Assembly (NCBI RefSeq): GCF_008386505.1
Contig: NZ_VUNZ01000001.1
Coordinates: forward strand, 620,001-684,000
Direction of reading: 5' to 3'
Origin: Chryseobacterium sediminis
GTDB lineage: Bacteria > Bacteroidota > Bacteroidia > Flavobacteriales > Weeksellaceae
DNA length: 64,000 bases
A program made the position numbers and the translations under genes. The notes below the pieces were generated by a model that saw only the letters and a program-made list of their open reading frames with translations, made no database searches and was not told where the DNA came from. Shown in pieces: positions 1-8,066 of the stretch (position 1 is its first letter; the number at the start of each line of letters is the position of its first letter).

Positions 1-102
1 AGTGACCATATCCGCTCTGTCTTTATAAGCCTGGATAAAACTTTGAGCCCCGATACTCTGCATCATCAATGCAGTGCATACAACTGTTGTAAATTTTTTC
101 AT
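1..102 (-). CDS. M28 family peptidase, N-terminal fragment (runs off window)
   Basis: Read on the minus strand, the first 34 codons start at the ATG at 102 and continue past the window edge. They encode a signal peptide (MKKFTTVVCTALMM, then an AQ cleavage site) followed by SFIQAYKDRADMVT. That stretch is almost identical to the mature N-termini of the two M28 peptidases downstream at 318-1493 and 1559-2740. This is therefore a third tandem copy, truncated only by the window. Nothing can be said about its catalytic part. Confidence 0.8.
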   Translation of the reverse strand, partial: MKKFTTVVCTALMMQSIGAQSFIQAYKDRADMVT

Positions 103-317
103 ATATAATATTATTTTGGTAATACTAATGTAGTGAATAAATCACAATGAAGTGTTTAATGTTTTAAAATAAAATGAAATTTTTACTATGTTATCAATAT
201 ATTTCACATCGAAAAGTGTAGATCATTTGCAAATGCTTTAATATTGGTGTTGCCGGAAAAATAAAAACCTCTGAATTTCTTCAAAGGTTTCTATAATTTA
301 ATGATATATAATCTGAA

Positions 318-1493
318 CTATCTTTCAATCATCACTTTTCTTACTACAGTCTGATCTCCGGCCTTTAAAATCCCAAGATAGGCACCATTTTCCAATCCCG
401 AAGCGTTGATTTTTGTTTCGTTGGTTCTCTTGAAAATAGATCTTCCCTGGAAATCAGTAATTTCAAAAGTGAAATTCTTAATTCCGGGATCAGGAAGTTC
501 AATATTGATGATATCCTTTACAGGATTTGGGTAAATTTTTACCGTTTCCAATGTGTTTTTTGCTACAGCTTCATGAGTCCCCAGTGTACCTGTAGCAACC
601 GCGAAATGCTGAAGTGCCCCTACAGATGCTTTTCCTATATTGTAAATGTACACGGGATCTGTATTAGCAAAAGTATCATTTACTGTATGGGGATATGTAC
701 TTCTGATTCTTTCAAAGAATCCTGTGATCACTTCACCTTTCTGCTCAAAAGGGATGTAATCTGTATCTTCAGCCGGATCTACAGCAGTTAGAAGAGGAGA
801 GTAGAGTGCTGTACAGTTTCTCAGTTCCTGAGTCACCGTTGCAGAAGCGGCGTTGTTTGAGGTAAGTCCTCCAAGATCCTGGTCACAGTAAACCGTATTA
901 TTGTTATTGCCCATTACACCGCCCACCTGATCCAGGTTAAAGACCAGCTTTATATCCAAAACACGGTTACTTCCCTGATATGCTACCGTATTGGCATAGT
1001 GGCTGCTTCCCAAAAGGCCCTGTTCTTCTCCGGAAAAATGAATGAATTTTATAGAATATTCAGTTGGAACATCCTTTAAAATCCTTGCAGCTTCAAGAAT
1101 AATAGAAGTTCCGCTTCCGTTATCATTAACTCCCAAACCGGTAATACTGTCAAAATGACCGCAGATGATCACATATTTATTAGGATAAACGGTTCCGGTT
1201 TTTGTAATCACCAGATTTTTAGAATTATAACTTCCTGAAGTAAAAGGATCTTCCGTGATCTGGCTGGCTGTATATCCATAGGAAACATACTTGGTTTTAA
1301 GCCACTCAAGAGCATTGTTGTTTGCTGTTGTACCCGTTTTTTTGACTCCTAAATTGGCAAACTCCTGAAGGTAAGTCGTAATATTGGTCTGGGTTACCAT
1401 ATTCGCCCTGTCCTGATAAGCCTGAATGAAACTTTGAGCCCCAAGACTTTGTATGGCGATGGAAGCCAGTAAAAAAGTAGCGATTTTCTTCAT
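318..1493 (-). CDS. Secreted M28 family zinc aminopeptidase with T9SS sorting domain
   Basis: 391-residue exported peptidase. The signal peptide ends at about residue 20 (LGAQ). The M28 domain follows, with recognisable di-zinc ligands: GHFD (H113, D115), the bridging aspartate in GVNDNGSG (D124), the catalytic pair FSGEE (E156/E157), NLDQVGG (D188) and a late histidine in YPHTVND. The last 75 or so residues (IYPNPVKD... to a basic end) form a type A T9SS sorting domain, so the enzyme should cross the outer membrane by type IX secretion. The family removes N-terminal amino acids from peptides; the substrate is unknown. It is the middle member of a tandem array and is about as long as its neighbour at 1559-2740. 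The ATG at 1493 fits the signal peptide. Confidence 0.88.
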   Translation of the reverse strand: MKKIATFLLASIAIQSLGAQSFIQAYQDRANMVTQTNITTYLQEFANLGVKKTGTTANNNALEWLKTKYVSYGYTASQITEDPFTSGSYNSKNLVITKTGTVYPNKYVIICGHFDSITGLGVNDNGSGTSIILEAARILKDVPTEYSIKFIHFSGEEQGLLGSSHYANTVAYQGSNRVLDIKLVFNLDQVGGVMGNNNNTVYCDQDLGGLTSNNAASATVTQELRNCTALYSPLLTAVDPAEDTDYIPFEQKGEVITGFFERIRSTYPHTVNDTFANTDPVYIYNIGKASVGALQHFAVATGTLGTHEAVAKNTLETVKIYPNPVKDIINIELPDPGIKNFTFEITDFQGRSIFKRTNETKINASGLENGAYLGILKAGDQTVVRKVMIER

Positions 1494-1558
1494 TTTTATG
1501 ATTGTAATACATGAAATACTGATAAGGTCTTGTATTCATCAATATTTCAAGCCTTACA

Positions 1559-2740
1559 TTATTTATTAATGATTATTTTTTTTGTTGTATTTCCCTTATC
1601 GGTCTTGATGGTAAAAGTATATACTCCGTTTTTTAAGCCTGTAGTATTTATTTTCTCCTGATTTTCAAGAGTTAAAACAGTATTTCCTGCCATGTCGTTG
1701 ACCTCAATTTTGAATTGCTTTACTTTTTGCTGAAACTCTATGGTTACAAAATCTTTTGCAGGATTAGGATAAATTCTGATTTCTTCTGACGACTTTTGTG
1801 TTGCAGCTTCATGGGTGCTTAAAAGATTATTCGATGTAGTGGCAACAGCAAAATGCTGTAATGCTCCCACAGCTGCTTTTCCTACATTGAAGACGTATAC
1901 AGGATCAATATTGGCATAGGTATCACTTACCGTATGTTCATTTTCACTTCTCAGATATTCATAAAATCCGGTAATTGTATATCCTTTAGCTTCAAAAGGC
2001 ATATAATCTGAGCTGTAAGCATAAGAAAGATTTGTCTGAAGAGGAGAGTAAAGAGTGGTACATGTCATCAACTCCTGTGTCATAGTGTTAGAGGCTGTGT
2101 TATTGGAGGACATTCCTCCAGTATCTCTTTCACAGGTGATCGTGTTGTTATTATTTCCTATAAGACCTCCTACCTGGTCAATATTTAAAACAAGTTTTAT
2201 ATCCAGAACCTTTGTGCTTCCCTGATAAGCTACATTGTTTACATAATGGTTACTTCCCACCAAACCTTGTTCTTCTCCTGAAAAATGAATAAACTTGATA
2301 GAATACTCAGTAGGAATGTCTTTGAGAATTCTTGCCGCTTCAAGGATAATAGAAGTTCCACTGCCATTATCACTTACACCAGGTCCTACGATGGTGTCGT
2401 AATGCCCGCAGATAATAACATATTTATTGGGGTACAAAGTGCCGGTTTTTGTGATAATCAGGTTTTTTGACGAATTACCTCCATAGGTGAAAGCATCTTC
2501 AGAAAAATCATTGGCTGTATATCCATAAGAAAGATATTTATTTTTAAGCCAGTCCAGCGCATTATTATTAGCTGTTGTACCTGTTTTTTTTATTCCAAAG
2601 CCGGCAAATTCCTGAAGGTTGGTATTGATATTGGCCTGGGTGACCATATCAGCACGGTTTTTATAAGCCTGAATAAAACTCTGCGCACCCATATTTTGCA
2701 GTGCAATGGAAGTAAGCAAAAAAACTGCAGCTTTTTTCAT
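1559..2740 (-). CDS. Secreted M28 family zinc aminopeptidase with T9SS sorting domain (paralog)
   Basis: 393-residue paralog of the gene at 318-1493. An open frame extends 12 codons upstream, but the ATG at 2740 is preferred because it begins a normal signal peptide (MKKAAVFLLTSIALQ, cleavage after GAQ). M28 zinc-site motifs are intact: GHYD, GVSDNGSG, FSGEEQG, NIDQVGG and EHTVSD. The C-terminus carries IYPNPAKD and ends in KKIIINK, a T9SS type A sorting domain. It is probably an exported aminopeptidase used to degrade external peptides. The 65-bp gap to the next copy shows no clear terminator, so the array could be partly cotranscribed. Confidence 0.88.
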   Translation of the reverse strand: MKKAAVFLLTSIALQNMGAQSFIQAYKNRADMVTQANINTNLQEFAGFGIKKTGTTANNNALDWLKNKYLSYGYTANDFSEDAFTYGGNSSKNLIITKTGTLYPNKYVIICGHYDTIVGPGVSDNGSGTSIILEAARILKDIPTEYSIKFIHFSGEEQGLVGSNHYVNNVAYQGSTKVLDIKLVLNIDQVGGLIGNNNNTITCERDTGGMSSNNTASNTMTQELMTCTTLYSPLQTNLSYAYSSDYMPFEAKGYTITGFYEYLRSENEHTVSDTYANIDPVYVFNVGKAAVGALQHFAVATTSNNLLSTHEAATQKSSEEIRIYPNPAKDFVTIEFQQKVKQFKIEVNDMAGNTVLTLENQEKINTTGLKNGVYTFTIKTDKGNTTKKIIINK

Positions 2741-3119
2741 TTTCAATATTTTATTTAGAGATTGTAAATATAGCAATAAATCATTATTTATTATTAATAA
2801 TTAAATCCATTTTGACGAAATTGCTTGATTTTTTAATAATAATATAACTTTTTATTCAGTTTATTATTATGTTAGGCTATCGTTCACTCAATGAGTTATT
2901 TTAGTTTATATTTTTCTATTGTTTAAGATGTTTTATGTTTAAAATTTAATATTTCGTTATCCAATCCGGCAAATATTACTAATGATATCTCAAATGGTCC
3001 TGAAATCCGGAGAAGCTGAAACGGGATTTCAACCTGAAAACACACGAAAATTAAAAGTATAAAACAAAAAAATCCCGGGAAATCCCGGGACTTATATTGA
3101 TAACAAAATCTATTCTACA
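2741..3119. other. Gene-free AT-rich interval
   Basis: No coding frame with a plausible start was found. The interval holds the rplT terminator (3064-3091). It also has an 8-bp inverted repeat, TGAAATCC at 3001-3008 and GGATTTCA at 3024-3031, without a T-run on either strand, so its role is unclear. The rest is very AT-rich and probably contains the promoter of the M28 gene at 1559-2740. Confidence 0.6.
3064..3091 (-). terminator. Rho-independent terminator after rplT
   Basis: On the minus strand a perfect 7-bp stem TCCCGGG/CCCGGGA with a 4-nt loop is followed by seven T residues. It lies about 30 bp after the rplT stop codon and closes the rpmI-rplT unit. Confidence 0.9.
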
Positions 3120-3464
3120 TTATTTTACTTGATCTACAACAGCTTTGAAAGCTTCAGGGTGATTCATTGCTAAATCTGCTAAAACTTTTCTGTTAAGTTC
3201 GATGTTGTTCTTTTTAAGAGCTCCCATAAATTGAGAGTAAGACATTCCATGCTCTCTAGTTCCCGCGTTAATACGAGTGATCCAAAGGGCTCTGAAGTTT
3301 CTCTTTTTCTCTTTTCTACCACGGTAAGCATATTGCATTGCTTTTTCTACCGCGTTTTTAGCTACAGTCCAAACGTTCTTTCTTCTACCGAAAAAACCTT
3401 TAGCTTGCTTAAAAATTTTCTTTCTGCGAGCTCTTGAAGCTACGGCATTTACTGATCTTGGCAT
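3120..3464 (-). CDS. rplT: 50S ribosomal protein L20
   Basis: 114 residues, the usual L20 length. It has the typical start [16 protein letters not shown] and the conserved WITRINAG and MSYSQFM segments. L20 binds 23S rRNA early in assembly of the large subunit. It lies 119 bp downstream of rpmI on the same strand. In many bacteria infC precedes rpmI-rplT directly; here infC is about 9.8 kb away (13542-14102). Confidence 0.98.
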   Translation of the reverse strand: MPRSVNAVASRARRKKIFKQAKGFFGRRKNVWTVAKNAVEKAMQYAYRGRKEKKRNFRALWITRINAGTREHGMSYSQFMGALKKNNIELNRKVLADLAMNHPEAFKAVVDQVK

Positions 3465-3583
3465 AATTTAAATTGTTTTTTTGAAAAGGGCGGTAACTGA
3501 TGTTACTCTTATTTGCACCGTTCCAGGGTTAAAATGTTGAATTTGTTTTGAATTCTTATAAACCGAATATAGATTTATAAAAA

Positions 3584-3781
3584 CTACTTAATTGCTAATT
3601 GACGTTGTACGCTTTTCTCATCCACTTTAGCTACGTAAGAAGTAGTAGTAAGATTTCTCTTCTGCTTAGTTTCTTTCTTAGTTAAGATGTGGCTTTTGTA
3701 AGCGTTTTTTCTTTTGATCTTACCAGATCCGGTAAGAGCAAAACGTTTCTTAGCACCTGATTTCGTTTTTAATTTTGGCAT
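3584..3781 (-). CDS. rpmI: 50S ribosomal protein L35
   Basis: 65 residues with the standard L35 start [14 protein letters not shown] and a basic middle ([14 protein letters not shown]). It is a small structural protein of the 50S subunit. It is followed by rplT. A -7 box at 3857-3864 shows that this pair has its own promoter, as expected since it is detached from infC. Confidence 0.98.
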   Translation of the reverse strand: MPKLKTKSGAKKRFALTGSGKIKRKNAYKSHILTKKETKQKRNLTTTSYVAKVDEKSVQRQLAIK

Positions 3782-3830
3782 TGTTCTGCTTTTTTATTGT
3801 TTTTGTTATCAATATCTGTTTTGGTTACTC

Positions 3831-3864
3831 CTAAAGACATTAGGAATAATAGTGTGCAAAGATA
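3831..3864 (-). promoter_or_regulatory. Promoter and short leader hairpin of rpmI-rplT
   Basis: The minus strand reads TATCTTTG at 3864-3857, a perfect match to the Bacteroidota -7 consensus TAnnTTTG. The transcript would begin with a leader of about 70 nt. Near its 5' end, CCTAA-tgtct-TTAGG (3845-3831) can form a small hairpin. Ribosomal protein leaders often bind their own product, but no family-specific L20 leader was recognised here. Confidence 0.6.
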
Positions 3865-3916
3865 CAAAAAAAATCAATCCGAACTTTTATAATCTATGAT
3901 TTTATCGTATTTGAAA

Positions 3917-3945
3917 TAAAAAACCGCCTCTGAAAAGAGACGGTT
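3917..3945 (-). terminator. Rho-independent terminator after the lectin-like lipoprotein gene
   Basis: The inverted repeat 3922-3931/3936-3945 (AACCG and CTCT arms, one mismatch, GAAA loop on the plus strand) is followed on the minus strand by TTTTTTATTT. It lies just after the stop of the gene at 3966-4526. Confidence 0.88.
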
Positions 3946-3965
3946 ACTATGATAATTCCAGTTTC

Positions 3966-4526
3966 TTAGTAAAAATCTACCTGAAAGACATCATTTAGAT
4001 TCTGATTATTTCCTGACAGAACAAACTTCATTCTAAACCCTGAAGGAATAGCCGCTCCCGTTCTTGAAAAGAGTTGAAGCTTCATATGTGGATCATTTAC
4101 ATGAAAATTAACAGATTTATTTGTATTCCAAAGAGGAATGCCATTGTTGTAAATGACCATATTCCCATCGTTTTGTGCAACAAGCACAGAAGGAGTGCTT
4201 AGATCTGTTCTGTAACTGTCTGATTTCCATAATGCAGTGGTGTGACCGGCTACCGTCCTATATAAAACAAGGTTATGATCATGCTGCATGATGAGCTGAT
4301 ACTTACTGCCATTATTCTCTAAGGTGATTGCTTCTCCCGCATTTAATACTGAAGGATGATATACTTCCTTTATAAGATTAACTTGTGTAAGGCCCAGACG
4401 TGAATCTTTATTTACGTTTACAGCAACTTGTTTTTCCGTTGGCATTGTTTCGTCGCGATTCTCATCCTGAGTACAAGATGCCAATAGCACCGAAAGACTT
4501 AAAAAAGTCATTAATTTTAATTTCAT
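3966..4526 (-). CDS. Lipoprotein with bulb-type (mannose-binding) lectin domain
   Basis: 186 residues. The signal peptide ends in the lipobox LASC at about residue 17, so it should be lipid-anchored. The middle (residues about 60-140) has two intact QxDxNxVxY motifs, QHDHNLVLY and QNDGNMVIY. These are the sugar-contact signature of monocot-type B-lectins; the family binds mannose. A third, degenerate repeat may follow (MKLQLF). Its role is a guess: glycan binding at the cell surface, or a bacteriocin-like activity as in some proteins with this fold. It has its own terminator and lies in the segment separating rpmI from infC. Confidence 0.75.
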   Translation of the reverse strand: MKLKLMTFLSLSVLLASCTQDENRDETMPTEKQVAVNVNKDSRLGLTQVNLIKEVYHPSVLNAGEAITLENNGSKYQLIMQHDHNLVLYRTVAGHTTALWKSDSYRTDLSTPSVLVAQNDGNMVIYNNGIPLWNTNKSVNFHVNDPHMKLQLFSRTGAAIPSGFRMKFVLSGNNQNLNDVFQVDFY

Positions 4527-4840
4527 AGGTTATTTTTTAACGGGACAAATATAATAATTTTATTATTTAAATCACTAATTAATGATTTTATTATTTTGAT
4601 TTATCCTATTATTAATGGGTTTTGTAGGTTTTATTTAAAACACTTTTTAGTGTATTTTTGTGAAGTAAACACATTAAGACAGATTGCGTTTTTATAAAGA
4701 AATAATGTAATTTAATTATGGTTGAAAAATTGGTAATATATAATGACAGATAAATGATTTTTTAAAAGTAGAAATATAGCTGATAATCGGGATTGTAGTG
4801 TTTTTCAAATCTCTCTAATTTTATTTCTTAATTTAAAAAT
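4527..4840. other. Gene-free intergenic interval
   Basis: Divergent intergenic region between the lectin-like lipoprotein and the small membrane protein. It is strongly AT-rich with no plausible coding frame. TATTTTTG at 4653-4660 matches the -7 consensus on the plus strand and could drive the small membrane protein with a long leader; no matching -33 element was found. Confidence 0.5.
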
Positions 4841-5062
4841 ATGTTATCATCTGCAGACTTACATCTGGAAAGAGCGTTGTTTCTTGTTGTTTTGATCTTG
4901 TTTTTCGGAACAGGATTTTTATGTACGCTCATTACTTTTATAATGAATTCGATAAGAAAGAAAAATAAGAGGGGACGTTATTATATTCTCTTATTTCTCA
5001 TCTCCGGAACTATCGGAGTCGCTTTAGCTGCATTTTATTTTTGTGTGATATTATTTGAATAG
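4841..5062 (+). CDS. Small two-helix membrane protein of unknown function
   Basis: 73 residues with two hydrophobic segments (about residues 12-36 and 48-71) joined by a basic loop (RKKNKRGR). This predicts a hairpin in the inner membrane with the loop in the cytoplasm. No family was recognised. The next clear gene is 475 bp downstream, so it appears to stand alone. It could be a real small protein or a chance frame, but the hydrophobic layout and charged loop favour a real gene. Confidence 0.55.
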   Translation: MLSSADLHLERALFLVVLILFFGTGFLCTLITFIMNSIRKKNKRGRYYILLFLISGTIGVALAAFYFCVILFE

Positions 5063-5327
5063 GCTGAAAACTATGTGTTTTAAGGAGTTTTCTGAGGAGA
5101 TGCAAAAAATTAAAAAACCACTGGTATCAGGGATATTTTTGTAACATCCCTAGTTTTATCTTTGATTCAAAAATTTACTAAAGATAAAACGGTTAAAAAT
5201 TCATGATTTTGATTTATACTGTTAATAGTCTTTCCCTTAGATAAACATTAATTTATAACTTTTATAGCTTTCTTTTTCACGCCCAATTAGAAGATAAATT
5301 CTTATTTCGAACAACCACTAAAAAAGT
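5063..5327. other. Gene-free interval with inverted repeats
   Basis: No gene was seen. An 11-bp perfect inverted repeat GTTTTATCTTT (5153-5163) / AAAGATAAAAC (5180-5190) has a 16-nt spacer. A shorter one, GGGAT (about 5130-5134) / ATCCC (about 5146-5150), lies just before it. TATTTTTG at 5134-5141 and TATCTTTG at 5157-5164 both fit the -7 promoter consensus on the plus strand, so the repeats may be operators or an RNA hairpin ahead of the interrupted frame at 5328. Confidence 0.5.
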
Positions 5328-5603
5328 ATGGGTAAAAACACTAGCCAAATAAAATTGAGTGAAGGAGAAGCTGTAAAAGTAATAGCCGATCTTGGCCGGA
5401 TTATTGTTTAACCTGGCAAAATTAAAAGTCATTTTGCAGAAGAAACAGAAAAATACGACTTCAAAATCTTTAATTTCAATAAAATCATTGTAACCAGGAA
5501 TGTTTTAATGCTTTCCGGCGGGATAAAATACAACGAATGGCACATAGGATTTATTTATACAATTACGATCAAAAATCGAATCAGACATTTGATACTTATC
5601 TAG
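5328..5603 (+). pseudogene. Possible interrupted small ORF upstream of the WG-repeat gene
   Basis: From the ATG at 5328 the frame reads MGKNTSQIKLSEGEAVKVIA and seven more residues to a TAA at 5409. It then stays open for another 63 codons to a TAG at 5601. The part after the stop has protein-like composition (GKIKSHFAEETEKYDF..., then LMLSGGIKYNEWH) and overlaps the start of the next gene. This pattern suggests a gene broken by a nonsense mutation. Alternatives are a real 27-residue peptide followed by a chance open frame. No family was recognised. Confidence 0.4.
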
Positions 5604-8005
5604 GAGAATGGAACTACGAAATTCCATTATTGCTGTATCCTCTGCTGGCGGAAGATATCAAAGTAGAAGGAGTAGAGTTTTTCTCGGATAAAAATCAGGG
5701 GATTGTTCAGTTGCGTTATTTTTTCAATTTGCTGGCAGATACCTATCAATTGCATTACAAAAAAGCTTACTACGAACCTGTCAATAAAATGTTTGAATTC
5801 CTGGAAGCTCTGCCTTACGATTCTTTTGTATTGAATGCAACAGATGTTTTCAATATGAATGAAGAGAAGCATAAGGTACAGGCAAAGGAATGGCTGGTGG
5901 AAATTCAGCAGAAAAGTAAGCTGTATAAAAAGGCTGTAGAGACTCAAAATCTTTCGTTGTTAGATTCCTTGTTCTCGCAAACAGGATATTCCTCATTTCT
6001 TGAAATTTTACAAACCGACTGGATTAATTACGGGTTGGGTTATTTTGAGGAACTTGCTTATAAAAAAGCCGCCTCTTTTATATTTGAGGAAGACGGAAAA
6101 TTCGGTCTGAAGGATGCAAAAGGGATTATTTTGGCTCCCGCCATTTATGATGATATTTTTGAAGCAGACTATAATTACGGCATATCAGTGATTCAAAAAG
6201 GTAATTTGTTTGGTTATCTGCAAAGTGATGGGAAAGAATGGATTCCTCCGGTGTATGAAGATGCTTTTGATGTGTTCGATTTTTCGCAGGAACCTTTAGG
6301 CGAAGTAAAAGTGAATGGAAAGTCGGGTATTTTAAAAATCTATTCAAATTCCTGGTTGGTTCCTGCTGATTATGATGCAATTGAAAGAATAGCCTATGGA
6401 TTTCTGGGCGTAGAAACAGACGGAAGATTTGGAGTTTACAACGATGAAAACAGACTGATTATTCCTGTTGAAAGCGAAAATCCTTATGAGTACGATTATT
6501 TTCCTGAACTGTTTTTTACCAAACAAAAAGGAACCGGCAAATGTAGATATTATACGAAAGAGGGAAACTATCTAGGGGATTTTCTGGAAGGAAGTATCTT
6601 AAAAACAAGTACCTGTTTCTGGATTAAGCCAAATAAATTTGACAAAAAAGGCAGGTTAATAGATGAAAAAGGCAATCTTATCATAGACGATACGGATCAA
6701 CTGATTTTAATAGATAATTTTGAAGCCCTTGCTGTTCGTAAAGATAAAAACTGGAAGATTTATCACACCTTAAAGCATCAGTTTCTGTTAGAAAATGAAT
6801 CTATTACAAAAGTAAAAGCAGAATCAAATGTCGGGTTTAAAACTAATGTCTTTATTCTGGAAACCAAAGCAGGATCAGGTCTTTTTGATGCTGACAATGA
6901 GCGTTGGTTAATCGTTCCTCAATCAGATATTAAACAGATTCAGTATGTAGAAAATGGATTTTTATCGGTCCAAAGAAATGAAGGGTATCAATTGTTCGAT
7001 TTTGAGGATGGTCTGTCAGTCCAATTGTACGATTATATTTCCAATCCTTTGAATTACAGAACAGAAGAAGGTCTGTTGTTTCTGTATCAGGGTGAAAATA
7101 TGTTGAGAATGCATGAAGATAAAAGCATTCATAGGGTAGAAACTTCCGAATATGGCACTATTTATTTGGATAGGTATTCATTCCAGGGGAAAGATTTGGA
7201 ATACTTTACTTCCTTTTATAACCGTTGGAAGAGTAAGGCAGGTAAAAACTCCGAACAGTTTATGGAGGTTGGAGTCATTAAAAAAATGGCTTTTGATGCC
7301 AAAGAAAATCAAAATTATCACGAAGCGCTTCGTTTGTTTGAGTTATCTGCTCAGAAAAACGACTTAGATAGCCTGGTAGAAATAGGAATATTACTTACAG
7401 ATCCTGAGATTGAACCATTGTTTGATCCACAAAAAGGAATTGCCTATTACGAAAAAGCAGCACAACAAAACCATCCTGTGGCCTGGAACAATATTGGGGC
7501 TTTGTATCACAACGGAACAGGGTATCCTTTTAATATCAAAAAAGCGATTCAGGCTTACGGAAAAAGCGCTGAGCTGGGTGACGGAATGGCGCTTGCCAAT
7601 CTGGGAGATCTGTATTATTTTGGAGAACATGTGCTGCAGGATTATGATAAAGCTTTGGATTTTTATCAGAAAGCCGAGAAAAAATACTACTATAATTACG
7701 ATAAAATCTCAGAAATTTATTACCAGTTAAGAGATTATAAAAATCTTTTGGTGTACTTAAAGAAGGACTATGATCAGTCTTATTCAGGTATTTATTATGG
7801 AATTATCTACGAACTCGGGATGGGAGTACAAGCAGATTTAAAGAAAGCGATTAAGTATTTTGAACAAGCCAATGCTTACAGTGCTTACGAATATGCAGCT
7901 AAACGTTTGATGTATTACTATGGTGAAGATCCTATATTCAAAAATGATAAGAAATTTCAGAAATGGAAATCTTTCGCCGAAAAGAATGGCTTTGAAATAG
8001 ATTAG
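5537..8005 (+). CDS. WG-repeat and Sel1-repeat protein
   Basis: 822 residues with no signal peptide. Residues about 180-320 contain WG-type repeats (DGKFGLKDAKG, NLFGYLQSDGKE, GKSGILKIYS, GRFGVYNDENR), with more degenerate copies to about residue 510. Residues about 580-800 contain Sel1-like helical repeats (ALRLFELSAQ, GIAYYEKAAQ, AIQAYGKSAELGDG, ALDFYQKAEK, AIKYFEQANA). Both repeat types usually act as protein-binding scaffolds. The ATG at 5537 is a good start (MAHRIYLYNYD). No enzymatic domain is visible. The role is unknown; such proteins often occur as isolated accessory genes in this phylum. Confidence 0.75.
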   Translation: MAHRIYLYNYDQKSNQTFDTYLGEWNYEIPLLLYPLLAEDIKVEGVEFFSDKNQGIVQLRYFFNLLADTYQLHYKKAYYEPVNKMFEFLEALPYDSFVLNATDVFNMNEEKHKVQAKEWLVEIQQKSKLYKKAVETQNLSLLDSLFSQTGYSSFLEILQTDWINYGLGYFEELAYKKAASFIFEEDGKFGLKDAKGIILAPAIYDDIFEADYNYGISVIQKGNLFGYLQSDGKEWIPPVYEDAFDVFDFSQEPLGEVKVNGKSGILKIYSNSWLVPADYDAIERIAYGFLGVETDGRFGVYNDENRLIIPVESENPYEYDYFPELFFTKQKGTGKCRYYTKEGNYLGDFLEGSILKTSTCFWIKPNKFDKKGRLIDEKGNLIIDDTDQLILIDNFEALAVRKDKNWKIYHTLKHQFLLENESITKVKAESNVGFKTNVFILETKAGSGLFDADNERWLIVPQSDIKQIQYVENGFLSVQRNEGYQLFDFEDGLSVQLYDYISNPLNYRTEEGLLFLYQGENMLRMHEDKSIHRVETSEYGTIYLDRYSFQGKDLEYFTSFYNRWKSKAGKNSEQFMEVGVIKKMAFDAKENQNYHEALRLFELSAQKNDLDSLVEIGILLTDPEIEPLFDPQKGIAYYEKAAQQNHPVAWNNIGALYHNGTGYPFNIKKAIQAYGKSAELGDGMALANLGDLYYFGEHVLQDYDKALDFYQKAEKKYYYNYDKISEIYYQLRDYKNLLVYLKKDYDQSYSGIYYGIIYELGMGVQADLKKAIKYFEQANAYSAYEYAAKRLMYYYGEDPIFKNDKKFQKWKSFAEKNGFEID

Positions 8006-8066
8006 CAGGGATTTACCTATATTTACGTTCCTTAATGAAAAGAAATTTAATAGAGATAAGGATTTG

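Noticed and set aside
2285..2470. Small plus-strand frames opposite the M28 genes (also 573-791)
   Set aside because: They are antisense to conserved catalytic parts of the peptidases and have no features of their own.
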